This document shows, piece after piece, positions 17,709-26,388 of a stretch of DNA of 64,000 bases. Numbering within the stretch: the first letter of the stretch is position 1; the number at the start of each line of letters is the position of its first letter. This stretch comes from Fen-178 sp963722575 (GTDB taxonomy: Bacteria; Acidobacteriota; Terriglobia; Bryobacterales; Bryobacteraceae). The notes beneath the pieces were generated by a model. That model searched no databases, was not told the DNA's origin, and worked only from the letters and a program-made list of their open reading frames with translations. The DNA is taken from positions 62,001-126,000 of the forward strand of contig CAVRNR010000004.1 of the NCBI GenBank assembly GCA_963722575.1, in the 5' to 3' direction. The translations under genes were made by a program, and so were the position numbers.

Positions 17709-19751
17709 ATGCGACTCCTCAACGTCGGTCTGCTTTTGACGTTTCTCGCCTCCGCCCTCGCGGCCGCCAACACCCTCGACGTGTATACCGTCGATGTCGA
17801 GGGCGGCAAGTGTGTCCTGTTCGTTTCTCCCTCTGGGGAGTCGCTGCTCGTCGATGTCGGCTGGCCCGCGTTCGACAACCGGCCGGCATCGACCGATCGA
17901 ATTCTGGAAGCTGTCAAGGCCGCCGGTCTGCGCCGCATCGACTACCTTTTGATCTCGCATTTCGATGTCGATCACCGTGGAGACGTTCCGGCGCTGGCGG
18001 CTCGCTTCCCCATCGGCCATATCTACGATCACGGCGACATTGCGGATCCTCAGCCGGAGTGGTTCAAAGCCTACGACGCGGTTCGCCGCAAGGTCGGTCA
18101 TACGGTACTCAAGCCCGGTGACAAGATTCCGCTCGAGGGAGTGGATGTCGAGGTGGTGGCCGCGGCGGGGAAGTTCATCCAGCAGCCGCTCCCCGGTGCT
18201 GGCGCGCCCAATCCCCTCTGCTCCACTTATCCCCAGCAGCCCTTGCTTGAGAGAGACGTGGAAGACAACCTCTCCGTCGGCCTGCTGATTACTTTTGGTA
18301 AGTTCCGCATGTTAGACCTCGCGGACCTGGAAGCCCACCACAGTCACGAGCTGGTTTGTCCCAACAACTTGATTGGCACGGTGGACGTGTATCACGTCAA
18401 TGTGCACGGCCAGTTCAAGGGGATCGCCCCCGAGTTGATCGGCGCGCTGCGCCCGCGAGGGGCCATCATGGGCAATGGCGCGACCAAGGGCGCCGACCCG
18501 CAAACCTGGCCGATTCTCCGCGCCACCCCCGGCCTCCAAGACATCTGGCAGGTCCATTACTCGGCCAACGGGACCGGGAATACAAATCCGCCGGACGATT
18601 TCATCGCCAACCTGGGACCCGCCGACGAGTATAAGTCGATCAAGCTGTCGGCGGAATCCAATGGAACTTTCACCGTGACTAACACTCGGAACGGTTTCAG
18701 CAAGACGTATGCGCCTGTAAGCGGCCGATCGCCAGCCTCGGCGCCCATCCCCATCGTGCTCGCCAACGACAAGATCGAACTTACCACCCTGGCCAATGGC
18801 GGCAGCTTCATCAGACTTGTGCTGCGCGATGGTGAGCCTCTCAGCCCGTTTGGCACGGTCCCTCACATGCTCGCGCTGGACGGTTTCGGCGCTCCCTCTC
18901 CGGAGGAGGCGGCTCTGGGCATGCCCTTTCACGGCGAAGCCGGCAAGCAAATCTTCAGGATCGTCGCCACTCATGCATCCGGCCCGGTGCACTCAGTCGT
19001 CATTGAGGCCACGCTGCCGCTGGCGCGGGAAGTACTCACTCGGACCATCGAGCTGGCCGACGGCGAAAGCGTGGTCCGCGTCACCAGCCGCCTGGAAAGC
19101 CTGCTCTCCGTGGGCCGGCCCATTTCCTGGGCCGAACACGCCACCATTGGTCCTCCGTTTATGCAGAAAGGCCAAGTCGTGGTCGATATGCCGGCTACTA
19201 ACTGTCGCGTCCGCCCCTATAAGCCCGGAGACATTCCAGGGCACCTGGTCTACGGCCGGGATTTCACCTGGCCCATGGCCCCCACCAATGACGGCGGCCA
19301 TGCCGACCTGCGCGTGATTCCCACGGATCATAACTGGCTCGACCTGGCCAGTTGCCAACTGGACCCGGCCCGTAATCTGGAATTTGTAACAGCCTTGCAG
19401 TTGCAGAAACACCTCGTCTTCGGGTACCTGTTCCGGCGCGAGGATTTTCCCTGGCTCATGAGCTGGATGAACTTCACGGGCGACGGCCATGCGGCGCGCG
19501 GTATGGAGTTTTCCACCCAGCCGTTCGATATCTCCCATCGGGAAACGGTGGCCATGAGCCCGCTATTCGGCACGCCCACCTTCCGCTGGTTGCCGGCCAA
19601 ATCGAAAATCGAGACCCGCTTCCTGATGTTCTACACCAAAGTGCCGGAGGGATTCAGCAAGATCGACAACGTGACTTTCGAGAACGGGAAGATCATCATT
19701 CTGGACCACTCCGGCAAGAGCGTCACGCTGGCGGCCTCACAGGGATGGTAG
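17709..19751 (+). CDS. Secreted metallo-beta-lactamase-fold protein fused to a mutarotase-like domain
   Basis: 680 aa from ATG 17709, chosen because the signal peptide MRLLNVGLLLTFLASALAAA begins there; an in-frame ATG at 17673 lies inside repeat DNA. Residues 20-335 are a ComEC/Rec2-type metallo-beta-lactamase domain: VDVEGG, LLVDVGW, and the metal motif SHFDVDHRGD at residues 83-92. That half ends GTFTVTNTRNGFSKTY, which I associate with stand-alone acidobacterial proteins of this kind. From about residue 345 a second domain resembles the galactose-mutarotase/aldose-epimerase beta-sandwich (RTIELADGESVVRV, SWAEHATIG). The substrate is unknown. The fusion is unusual, and there is no stop or frame change at the junction. 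Confidence 0.8.
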   Translation: MRLLNVGLLLTFLASALAAANTLDVYTVDVEGGKCVLFVSPSGESLLVDVGWPAFDNRPASTDRILEAVKAAGLRRIDYLLISHFDVDHRGDVPALAARFPIGHIYDHGDIADPQPEWFKAYDAVRRKVGHTVLKPGDKIPLEGVDVEVVAAAGKFIQQPLPGAGAPNPLCSTYPQQPLLERDVEDNLSVGLLITFGKFRMLDLADLEAHHSHELVCPNNLIGTVDVYHVNVHGQFKGIAPELIGALRPRGAIMGNGATKGADPQTWPILRATPGLQDIWQVHYSANGTGNTNPPDDFIANLGPADEYKSIKLSAESNGTFTVTNTRNGFSKTYAPVSGRSPASAPIPIVLANDKIELTTLANGGSFIRLVLRDGEPLSPFGTVPHMLALDGFGAPSPEEAALGMPFHGEAGKQIFRIVATHASGPVHSVVIEATLPLAREVLTRTIELADGESVVRVTSRLESLLSVGRPISWAEHATIGPPFMQKGQVVVDMPATNCRVRPYKPGDIPGHLVYGRDFTWPMAPTNDGGHADLRVIPTDHNWLDLASCQLDPARNLEFVTALQLQKHLVFGYLFRREDFPWLMSWMNFTGDGHAARGMEFSTQPFDISHRETVAMSPLFGTPTFRWLPAKSKIETRFLMFYTKVPEGFSKIDNVTFENGKIIILDHSGKSVTLAASQGW

Positions 19752-19986
19752 CTCCCGCTGACAGGCGAAAACGCCTGTCCCACACCACTCTCGAACCCTC
19801 TCACCCTGCGACGATTTGCTGCTGTGGGGCAGGATGATATCCTGCGGCCGATTGGGGGCGCCCTCTGGGCCCGGCCTGGCTCTGGCAACCTTGTGCCGCC
19901 CATTTCGCAGAGGGGTGTCTCAAGTTTGGTTGCGGCTCTGCTGCTTGGTGGGACAGGCGCTTTCGCCTGTCAATCCGGCAGTCTCG
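19752..19986. repeat. Convergent intergenic region with paired 8-bp hairpins (repeat family C)
   Basis: Between two convergent gene ends lie hairpins at 19759-19784 (stem GACAGGCG/CGCCTGTC, loop AAAA) and 19949-19972 (same stem on the other strand, loop AAAG), in inverted orientation. Between them, at about 19825, is GTGGGGCAGGATGATATCCTGC, the terminus of family B, and at about 19868 a GCCCTCTGGGCCCGG stretch of family D. No coding sequence is supported here. Confidence 0.75.
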
Positions 19987-20226
19987 TCACAATCTAGGCC
20001 GAGTCTTTATACATCGATCGCGGTCTTCGGAGACGATATCCGTGCTGTCGCCGGAAAACTTAGAGAGCTTCGCCCAAAGTTCCGTCATACGGGGCAGCTT
20101 GACTTTCTTCCTCTTGTAGACCGGCCGCAGCTCCGCCACCGGTTCGCCGCGCCGTTCTGTGACGGCCGCGTCGCGAACCAGTTCCGAGGAGCGGAGATGC
20201 GGGTCGTGAACGGAAGCCTTCTTCAT
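19987..20226 (-). CDS. Phd/YefM-like antitoxin, possibly degenerate and without its toxin
   Basis: 79 aa. The N-terminus MKKASVHDPHLRSSELVRDA followed by ERRGEPVAELRPV matches the DNA-binding half of Phd/YefM antitoxins, where the usual pattern is LRxxxxELVRDAxxGExVxITxRGxPVAEL. The segment between the two parts is several residues short, as if a small deletion had occurred. The C-terminus SEDRDRCIKTRPRL keeps the charged tail expected of a toxin-binding region. It starts 8 bp after the mrp stop and has GGAGTGAGG upstream. No PIN or RelE-type toxin gene follows; repeats come next. I think it is a relict, though it may still be translated. Confidence 0.5.
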   Translation of the reverse strand: MKKASVHDPHLRSSELVRDAAVTERRGEPVAELRPVYKRKKVKLPRMTELWAKLSKFSGDSTDIVSEDRDRCIKTRPRL

Positions 20227-20234
20227 ATTTGACC

Positions 20235-21059
20235 TCACTCCCCGATCTCGATCTCCGGCCCCGTCTCTTGGGCCGCTTCCCGCGCGCGCTCGACCGTGTT
20301 CCTCGCCAGTTCCAGGTACGGCTCGCCTTCGCCCTTTCGCAGCGCGATGGGGCTGCCCGTGTCGCCGCCGATGCGCACCTGCGGGTCCAGCGGCAGCTCC
20401 GCCAGAAAATGCACCTGCATCTCCTCCGCCGTGCGGCGCCCGCCGCCGTAGCTGAATACGTCGATGCGCTGGTGGCAGTGCGGGCAGTTCAGGAAGCTCA
20501 TGTTCTCCACGATTCCCAGCACCGGCACCTTCACCTGGCGGAACATCGTAACCGCTTTGCGCGCGTCTTCGAGCGAGACATCCGATGGCGTGGTCACCAC
20601 GATCGCGCCCGTGATCGGCGCCGTCTGTATCAGCGAAAGCTGCACGTCCCCGGTGCCCGGCGGAAGGTCGATGATGAGATAGTCCAGATCGCCCCAGTCC
20701 ACCCCGCGCAGAAACTGCTGGATGACGCTGTGCAGCATCGGCCCGCGCCACACCAGCGGTTTGTCTCCGGGATTCAGGAAGCCCATGGACATGAGCCTCA
20801 CGCCGAACTGTTCCAGGGGCTGTATGCGCTCGCCCAAGGCCATGGGCGTGCGGTTGATGCCCATCATCAGGGGCACATTGGGCCCGTAGACGTCGGCGTC
20901 CATCAGGCCGGTCTTATAGCCCAGCGAGGCCAGGCCCACTGCCAGGTTCACCGCTACCGTGGTCTTGCCTACGCCGCCTTTCCCGGAACCCACTGCAATG
21001 AGATTCTTCACGCCGGCGATGGGCAGCCGTTGCATCTGCCCGGGCTGATTAGGGGTCAT
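20235..21059 (-). CDS. mrp: Mrp/ApbC-type P-loop ATPase, iron-sulfur cluster carrier
   Basis: 274 aa. A deviant Walker A with the two lysines of the MinD/Mrp class is present (GSGKGGVGKTTVAVNLA, about residues 24-40), as are DADVYGPNVPLMMG and the DLPPGTGDVQLSL switch motif. The metal-binding CPHC motif lies at about residue 193 (FLNCPHCHQRIDVF). Proteins of this class bind and transfer 4Fe-4S clusters to apoproteins. It lacks the N-terminal MIP18/DUF59 domain of longer Mrp proteins. The window's KorAB and Fe-S oxidoreductase would be natural clients, but that is inference. Confidence 0.93.
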   Translation of the reverse strand: MTPNQPGQMQRLPIAGVKNLIAVGSGKGGVGKTTVAVNLAVGLASLGYKTGLMDADVYGPNVPLMMGINRTPMALGERIQPLEQFGVRLMSMGFLNPGDKPLVWRGPMLHSVIQQFLRGVDWGDLDYLIIDLPPGTGDVQLSLIQTAPITGAIVVTTPSDVSLEDARKAVTMFRQVKVPVLGIVENMSFLNCPHCHQRIDVFSYGGGRRTAEEMQVHFLAELPLDPQVRIGGDTGSPIALRKGEGEPYLELARNTVERAREAAQETGPEIEIGE

Positions 21060-21077
21060 GGAATCTATCGTAGCAGT

Positions 21078-21102
21078 GGTGGGGCATGCTTTAGCTTGCC
21101 CA
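21078..21102. repeat. Single copy of repeat family A upstream of deoA
   Basis: GGTGGGGCATGCTTTAGCTT plus GCCCA matches one arm of the palindrome at 14238-14290. It lies in the divergent gap between mrp and deoA, 53 bp before the deoA ATG. Confidence 0.8.
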
Positions 21103-21154
21103 AACTCCTTCCTTTACTTTCCACCCCTGGGAATGCTAGCCTAAGTGTCTGATA

Positions 21155-22459
21155 ATGCGTACAGTTGACTTGATCCAGCGGAAACGCGATGGGGAAGAGC
21201 TCGCTCCTGAAGAGATCGAGTTCCTGGTGGAAGGTTACACCAACGGCGACATTCCCGATTACCAGATGTCGTCTTTTCTAATGGCCGTTTTCTTTTCGGG
21301 GATGTCCGACCGCGAAGTCAGCCGCCTCACGGAATGCATGCTGCGTTCCGGCGACACAGTCGATCTGTCCTCCATTCCCGGCGTCAAGGTGGATAAACAT
21401 TCCACCGGGGGCGTGGGCGACAAAACCAGCCTCATCGTGGCGCCCCTGGCCGCCGCCGCCGGCGTGGTGGTGCCCATGATGTCCGGCCGCGCGCTCGGCC
21501 ACACCGGCGGCACTCTCGACAAACTCGAATCCATCCCCGGCTTCCGCACCAGCCTCACCGCCGAGGAATTCGAAAAACAGCTCTCCGAACTGGGCCTCTG
21601 CTTCATCGGCCAGACCGACCGGCTGGCGCCCGCCGACCGCAAACTCTACGCCCTGCGCAACGTCACCGCCACCGTGGAATCCATTCCCCTGATTTCCTCC
21701 TCCATCATGTCGAAGAAACTGGCCGAGGGCGTCGACGCGCTGGTGCTCGACGTCAAAGTCGGCAGCGGCGCCTTCATGAAAAAGCAGGTCGACGCCCGCC
21801 GCCTGGCGCAGATGATGGTGGGCATTGGCCGCCGCATGGACAAGCGCGTGCAAGCCCTCATCACCGATATGAGCCAGCCGCTGGGCTACGCCGTCGGCAA
21901 CGCCCTCGAAGTGATGGAGGCCTCGCAGACGCTGCAAAACGCCGGCCCCACCGATCTCACCAAGCTCTCCATCGAGCTGGCCGCGCGCATGATCTTTCTC
22001 GGCAAGAAGGTCGCTTCGCTCGAAGATGCGCGCCGCCTGGCCGAGGAAAAGCTGGTGGACGGCTCGGGCTACAGGAAGTTCAAGCAAGTGGTGGCGGCGC
22101 AGGGCGGAAATCCGCAGGCCCTCGACAAGTTCGAGCTGCTTCCCAACGCCACCGGCATGCGCGAGGTGGCTTCGCCCCGCGGCGGCTACGTCAGCTCCAT
22201 CGACGCCCAGGACATCGGCTCGGCCTCCAACATGATCGGCGCCGGCCGCGACCGGAAAGAGGACGCCATCGACCCCGCCGTGGGCATCATCCTCGAAGTC
22301 AAGGCCGGCGAAAAGGTGGACGCCGGCTCCGTGCTGTGCCGCCTCTACTACACCAAGGAAGACCGCGTGGAAGAGGCCGCCGAGATGGTGGAAGACGCTT
22401 TCCGCATCTCCGCCCAAAAGCCCGAGGAGCGGGAACTGATTCTGGAAGTAGTGGGGTAA
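21155..22459 (+). CDS. deoA: Thymidine/pyrimidine-nucleoside phosphorylase
   Basis: 434 aa, full length for the family. It phosphorolyses thymidine or uridine to free base and (deoxy)ribose-1-phosphate. Visible motifs are the family signature SGRALGHTGGTLDKLESIPG (about residues 109-128), the phosphate loop KHSTGGVGDKTSL and the catalytic region DVKVGSGAFMK. It is the first gene of a five-gene operon; the transporter gene starts 1 bp after its stop. Confidence 0.95.
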   Translation: MRTVDLIQRKRDGEELAPEEIEFLVEGYTNGDIPDYQMSSFLMAVFFSGMSDREVSRLTECMLRSGDTVDLSSIPGVKVDKHSTGGVGDKTSLIVAPLAAAAGVVVPMMSGRALGHTGGTLDKLESIPGFRTSLTAEEFEKQLSELGLCFIGQTDRLAPADRKLYALRNVTATVESIPLISSSIMSKKLAEGVDALVLDVKVGSGAFMKKQVDARRLAQMMVGIGRRMDKRVQALITDMSQPLGYAVGNALEVMEASQTLQNAGPTDLTKLSIELAARMIFLGKKVASLEDARRLAEEKLVDGSGYRKFKQVVAAQGGNPQALDKFELLPNATGMREVASPRGGYVSSIDAQDIGSASNMIGAGRDRKEDAIDPAVGIILEVKAGEKVDAGSVLCRLYYTKEDRVEEAAEMVEDAFRISAQKPEERELILEVVG

Positions 22460-22460
22460 A

Positions 22461-23681
22461 ATGGGCCGCTATACCGGCTTCCTCGGCCTCGTCGTCATCC
22501 TGGCGTTCGCCTGGCTGTGCTCCACGCACAAACGATCCATTCGCTTGCGCACCGTTGCCTGGGGCCTCGGCTTGCAGTTTGCCTTCGCGCTGCTGGTCCT
22601 CAAGACCCCGTTCAGCCAGGTGCTGCGCGCCGTTAGCTCGGGCGTCGCGTCGCTGTTCGCGTACGCCAACGTAGGCAGCGCCTTCGTCTTCGGGAAGTTG
22701 GCCGATAGCGACGCGATGGGCGTCATCTTCGCCTTCCAGGTGCTGCCCATCATCATTTTCATCGCGTCGTTCTTCTCGATTCTGTATTACCTCGGAATTA
22801 TGCAGGTGGTGGTGCGCGCCATGGCCGTGGCCATGCAGAAGGTGATGGCCGTCAGCGGCGCGGAGTCGCTCAACGTGGCCGCCAGCATCTTCATGGGCCA
22901 GACCGAAGCGCCGCTCACCATCAAGCCGTTCCTGGCGGGCCTGACGGAATCCGAGCTCTTCACCGTGATGACGTGCGGCATGGCGCATGTTTCGGGGGCC
23001 GTGATGGCGGCCTACGTCATCGTGGGGCACGTCGAGATCCGCCACCTGCTGACGGCGGTGATCATGACCGCGCCGGCCACCATCATGCTGGCCAAGATAT
23101 TCATCCCGGAGACCGAAAAGCCCGCCACCGAGGGCAAGGTCGATATCCAGGTCGAGAATACCGCGGTGAACGTCATCGACGCCGCGGCCCAGGGCGCGGG
23201 AGATGGGCTGCGCCTGGTTTTGAACATCGCCGCCATGTTGATCGCGTTTCTGGCCCTGATTGCTATGCTCAACGGGATGCTCCACTGGGCCCACACGCTG
23301 CCCTACCTCGGTTGGCTGCCCGAGTCGCTCGAAAAAATCTTCGGCATTGTCTTCGCGCCCGTCGCCTGGATCATGGGCGTGCCCTGGCACGACGCCTCGG
23401 CCATCGGCGACCTGCTGGGCACGCGCCTGATCACCAATGAGTTTGTCGCGTTTGTCCAACTGGGGCCGATGCAGAAGACGCTCGATCCGCGGTCCTTCAC
23501 CATCGCCACCTACGCCCTGTGCGGGTTCGCCAACCTCAGCTCCATCGCCATCCAGATCGGCGGCATCGGCGCGCTGGCGCCCAACCGCAAGTCGGATTTG
23601 GCGCGATTGGGACTCCGCGCGGTTGCCGCCGGCTCCATGGCCAACTTCATGTCGGCCTGCATTGCGGGGATGTTGCTATGA
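22461..23681 (+). CDS. Concentrative nucleoside transporter (CNT/NupC family)
   Basis: 406 aa integral membrane nucleoside symporter. It has the N-terminal Nucleos_tra2_N region (GLGLQFAFALLVLKTP), the gate region (LGIMQVVVRAMAVAMQKVMA), the conserved GQTEAPL at about residue 150, and the C-terminal ALCGFANLSSIAIQIGGIGA block, both typical of CNT substrate sites. There are eight or more hydrophobic segments. It overlaps the next gene by 4 bp (ATGA). It presumably imports nucleosides for the three enzymes around it. Confidence 0.94.
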   Translation: MGRYTGFLGLVVILAFAWLCSTHKRSIRLRTVAWGLGLQFAFALLVLKTPFSQVLRAVSSGVASLFAYANVGSAFVFGKLADSDAMGVIFAFQVLPIIIFIASFFSILYYLGIMQVVVRAMAVAMQKVMAVSGAESLNVAASIFMGQTEAPLTIKPFLAGLTESELFTVMTCGMAHVSGAVMAAYVIVGHVEIRHLLTAVIMTAPATIMLAKIFIPETEKPATEGKVDIQVENTAVNVIDAAAQGAGDGLRLVLNIAAMLIAFLALIAMLNGMLHWAHTLPYLGWLPESLEKIFGIVFAPVAWIMGVPWHDASAIGDLLGTRLITNEFVAFVQLGPMQKTLDPRSFTIATYALCGFANLSSIAIQIGGIGALAPNRKSDLARLGLRAVAAGSMANFMSACIAGMLL

Positions 23682-24490
23682 TCCAAGAAGCCAAACGCTA
23701 TATTGAAGAGCGCACGCCGCTGCGCCCGTCCATCGGCGTGGTGCTGGGCAGCGGCCTCGGCGCATTCGCCGGCGAGTTGACCGAGCGGACGGACATCCCT
23801 TACAGCGAGATTCCCGGCTGGCCGGCCTCCACCGCCGTGGGCCACGCGGGCAAGCTGACCGTCGGCAAGCTCGGCGCGCTCGGCGTCGCGGTGATGGCCG
23901 GGCGTGCCCACCTCTACGAAGGCTATTCGCCCGCCCAGGTGACTTACGGCGTGCGTGTGCTCGGCGCCATCGGCGTGCGCTCCATGGTGTTCACCAACGC
24001 CGCCGGCGGCATCAACCTGGCGCTCGAACGCGGCGGCCTGGTTCTCATTTCCGACCACATCAATCTCCAAGGCTCGAACCCATTGGCGGGGCCCAACGAC
24101 GATTCGCTCGGGCCGCGCTTCCCGGATATGTCGGAAGCCTACTCGCGCAACTACCGCGAGGCCGCCAAGCTCGTGGCGGAGGAACTGTGCGTCTTTATAC
24201 CCGAAGGCGTGTACGCCGCCATGCTCGGGCCCAGTTACGAGACCCCCGCTGAAATCCGCTACCTGCGCACCATCGGCGCCGATGTGGTGGGCATGTCCAC
24301 CGTGCCCGAAGTGATTGTGGCCAACCACATGGGCATGAAGGTGCTGGCCATCTCCTGCGTCACCAACATGGCGGCCGGCGTCATTCCGCTACAGAAAATC
24401 AGTCACGAGGAAGTGCTCGAGACCGGCGCCATGGTGCGGGATACGCTGGTGCGTTTTCTAAAGGCGCTGCTGCCCAAACTGGAGCCTTAG
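23678..24490 (+). CDS. punA: Purine-nucleoside phosphorylase (trimeric PNP type)
   Basis: 270 aa from ATG 23678, chosen because it gives the normal PNP N-terminus (MIQEAKRYIEERT) and a 4-bp overlap with the transporter gene; the in-frame sequence before it is antiparallel noise. The phosphate-binding GSGLGAFAGEL, GRAHLYEG, FTNAAGGIN and the catalytic region GVYAAMLGPSYETPAEIRYL are all present, as is CVTNMAAG with the base-binding Asn. Low-molecular-mass trimeric PNPs prefer inosine and guanosine. Confidence 0.94.
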   Translation: MIQEAKRYIEERTPLRPSIGVVLGSGLGAFAGELTERTDIPYSEIPGWPASTAVGHAGKLTVGKLGALGVAVMAGRAHLYEGYSPAQVTYGVRVLGAIGVRSMVFTNAAGGINLALERGGLVLISDHINLQGSNPLAGPNDDSLGPRFPDMSEAYSRNYREAAKLVAEELCVFIPEGVYAAMLGPSYETPAEIRYLRTIGADVVGMSTVPEVIVANHMGMKVLAISCVTNMAAGVIPLQKISHEEVLETGAMVRDTLVRFLKALLPKLEP

Positions 24491-24492
24491 CC

Positions 24493-24879
24493 TTGCCCGA
24501 CGCATTGCTCGCCGCCGCGATCGCCGCCCGCGAAAACGCCTTCGCGCCCTATTCCGAATTCCGCGTCGGCGCCGCCATCGAAGATACCGCCGGCCGCATC
24601 CATACCGGCTGCAACGTCGAGAACGCCACTTACGGCCTCACCGTCTGCGCCGAGCGCGTGGCCGTATTCAAAGCCATTTCCGAGGGCGTCCGCAAGTTCC
24701 GCCGCGTGGCCGTGGCCGCCGATACCGACCGCCTCACCCCGCCCTGCGGCGCTTGCCGCCAGATCCTCTGGGAATTTTGCGGCGACATCGAGATCGTTCT
24801 GGTGAACCCGCGCGGCAAAACCGAAACCTATCGTCTCAAAGATCTTCTCCCGAAGCCCTTCGATGTTTCGTATCTGTAG
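24493..24879 (+). CDS. cdd: Cytidine deaminase
   Basis: 128 aa, homotetrameric-type cytidine deaminase that converts (deoxy)cytidine to (deoxy)uridine. Zinc ligands and the catalytic Glu are seen in TVCAERVAVFKA (Cys-Ala-Glu) and PPCGACRQIL (PCxxC). The N-terminus AAIAARENAFAPYSEFRVGA is typical. The start is a TTG at 24493, 3 bp after the phosphorylase stop; no ATG or GTG gives a complete N-terminus, and GGAG lies 9 nt upstream. Its 3' end overlaps the next gene by 17 bp. Confidence 0.94.
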   Translation: MPDALLAAAIAARENAFAPYSEFRVGAAIEDTAGRIHTGCNVENATYGLTVCAERVAVFKAISEGVRKFRRVAVAADTDRLTPPCGACRQILWEFCGDIEIVLVNPRGKTETYRLKDLLPKPFDVSYL

Positions 24880-26245
24880 CTTTTTCCTCTTCGTCCTCAC
24901 CCTGGCCGGCGGGGCGCCCTCTGGGCCCGCCGACTGGATCTGGAGCGCCCGGTATGTCATTACCGAAGACGCGCAGCACCGCGTCGTTGAGAACGGCGCC
25001 GTGGCCATTCGCGGCGACCGCATCGTGGCCGTCGGCGCCAAAGCCGATATCGACGCCCGCTTCCAGCCCCGTCAGCGCCTCGACCGTCCCGACGCCATCC
25101 TCGCTCCCGGCCTGATCGATACCCATACGCACGCCGCCATGTCGCTCTTCCGCGGAATCGTCGACGACGTGCCGCTCCAGGTCTGGCTCGAAAAGTACAT
25201 CTTCCCGGCGGAAGCCAAAAACGTCTCCCCCGAGTTCGTGCGCTGGGGCACCCGCCTCGGCTGCCTCGAGATGCTGCTGGGCGGCACCACCACCTTCACC
25301 GACATGTACTACTTCGAGGACGTGGTGGCGGAAGTGGCCAAAGAGGCCGGCATGCGCGGCGTGTTGGGCGAGACCATCATCGGCTTCCCCGTCCCCGACG
25401 CCAAGACCCCCGCCGACGCCCTCAAGTTCACCGAGCGCTATCTCACGCGTTTCCGCAACGACCCGCTAGTCGTGCCCGCCGTCGCCCCGCACGCGCTCTA
25501 TACCAATTCCGACGCCACCCTGAAGGCCGCGCGCGCCCTTGCCAACAAGTACAACGCCCCGTTGATCATTCACCTGGCCGAAACCAAAAAGGAAACCGAC
25601 GACGCCCTGTCGCAGCGCCACATGACGCCCACCAAGGTCTTGGATAGCTTGGGTGTATTCGCCGGCCGAACCGTGGCCGCCCATTGCGTATGGGTCAACG
25701 AGGCCGACATGGCGATTCTGAAGGCGCGCGGCGTAGGTGTAGCGCACTGTCCCTCGAGCAACATGAAACTGGGGAGCGGCGTGGCGCCCGTGGTGCGCAT
25801 GTTGGCGCTGGGCATCAATGTAGGCCTGGGCCCCGACGGCCCCGCCGGCAGCAACAACGATTTCAATATGTTCGAGGAGATGGATCTGGCCGCCAAGCTG
25901 GCCAAGGTGACCGCGCTCGATCCCCAGGTATTGCCCGCCACCACCGCATTAGAGATGGCGACCATTCGCGGCGCGCGCGTGCTAGGCATGGAAAAGGAAA
26001 TCGGCTCCCTCGAACCCAACAAGCGCGCCGACCTGATCATGGTCCGCCTCGACCGCCCCAACGCCGTCCCGTTATACAACGTCATCTCGCAGATGGTTTA
26101 CGCGTTAAAGGCCGAAGACGTCCGCGACGTAATGGTCAACGGCAAACCGGTGGTGCGCGACGCCAAAATCCTCACCCTGGACGAAGCCGCGATCCTAGCG
26201 AAGGCGGCAGAATACCGCGTCAAGGTCAGCGCCTCCTTGAAGTAG
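24863..26245 (+). CDS. Exported amidohydrolase of the S-adenosylhomocysteine/MTA deaminase (MtaD) family
   Basis: 460 aa metal-dependent hydrolase. It keeps the full set of TIM-barrel motifs: PGLIDTHTHAAMSLFRG (HxH), VAPHALYTNS, LIIHLAETKKE, VAAHCVWV and the catalytic Asp in GLGPDGPAGSNNDFNMFEE. It closely resembles adenosine/MTA/SAH deaminases of subtype III. The first 19 residues (MFRICSFFLFVLTLAGGAP) form a signal peptide, which is unusual for cytoplasmic MtaD enzymes and suggests periplasmic deamination of nucleosides before uptake. A GCGCCCTCTGGGCCCG stretch like repeat family D falls exactly at the signal/mature junction, so the signal may have been altered by repeat DNA. Confidence 0.85.
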   Translation: MFRICSFFLFVLTLAGGAPSGPADWIWSARYVITEDAQHRVVENGAVAIRGDRIVAVGAKADIDARFQPRQRLDRPDAILAPGLIDTHTHAAMSLFRGIVDDVPLQVWLEKYIFPAEAKNVSPEFVRWGTRLGCLEMLLGGTTTFTDMYYFEDVVAEVAKEAGMRGVLGETIIGFPVPDAKTPADALKFTERYLTRFRNDPLVVPAVAPHALYTNSDATLKAARALANKYNAPLIIHLAETKKETDDALSQRHMTPTKVLDSLGVFAGRTVAAHCVWVNEADMAILKARGVGVAHCPSSNMKLGSGVAPVVRMLALGINVGLGPDGPAGSNNDFNMFEEMDLAAKLAKVTALDPQVLPATTALEMATIRGARVLGMEKEIGSLEPNKRADLIMVRLDRPNAVPLYNVISQMVYALKAEDVRDVMVNGKPVVRDAKILTLDEAAILAKAAEYRVKVSASLK

Positions 26246-26255
26246 CGCGGTCGTA

Positions 26256-26290
26256 CACGGCAGGTGGTGGCGCCACCGGGCTGCCGCGTG
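26256..26290 (+). terminator. Candidate hairpin after the nucleoside operon
   Basis: About 11 bp after the amidohydrolase stop lies a strong stem-loop with the perfect palindrome GGTGGCGCCACC (26266-26277) nested inside CACGGCAG...CTGCCGCGTG. There is no obvious T-run, though GGTTTTCG follows shortly. It may end the nucleoside operon. Confidence 0.4.
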
Positions 26291-26388
26291 GTTTTCGATC
26301 TTCTTTGGGAGCGCATCGGTTAGGCGGGTGAATCGGCGGTTGGTCATCCGGACGCCGCACGAAGTCTCGCGTGGCAGCATTCATCGGG

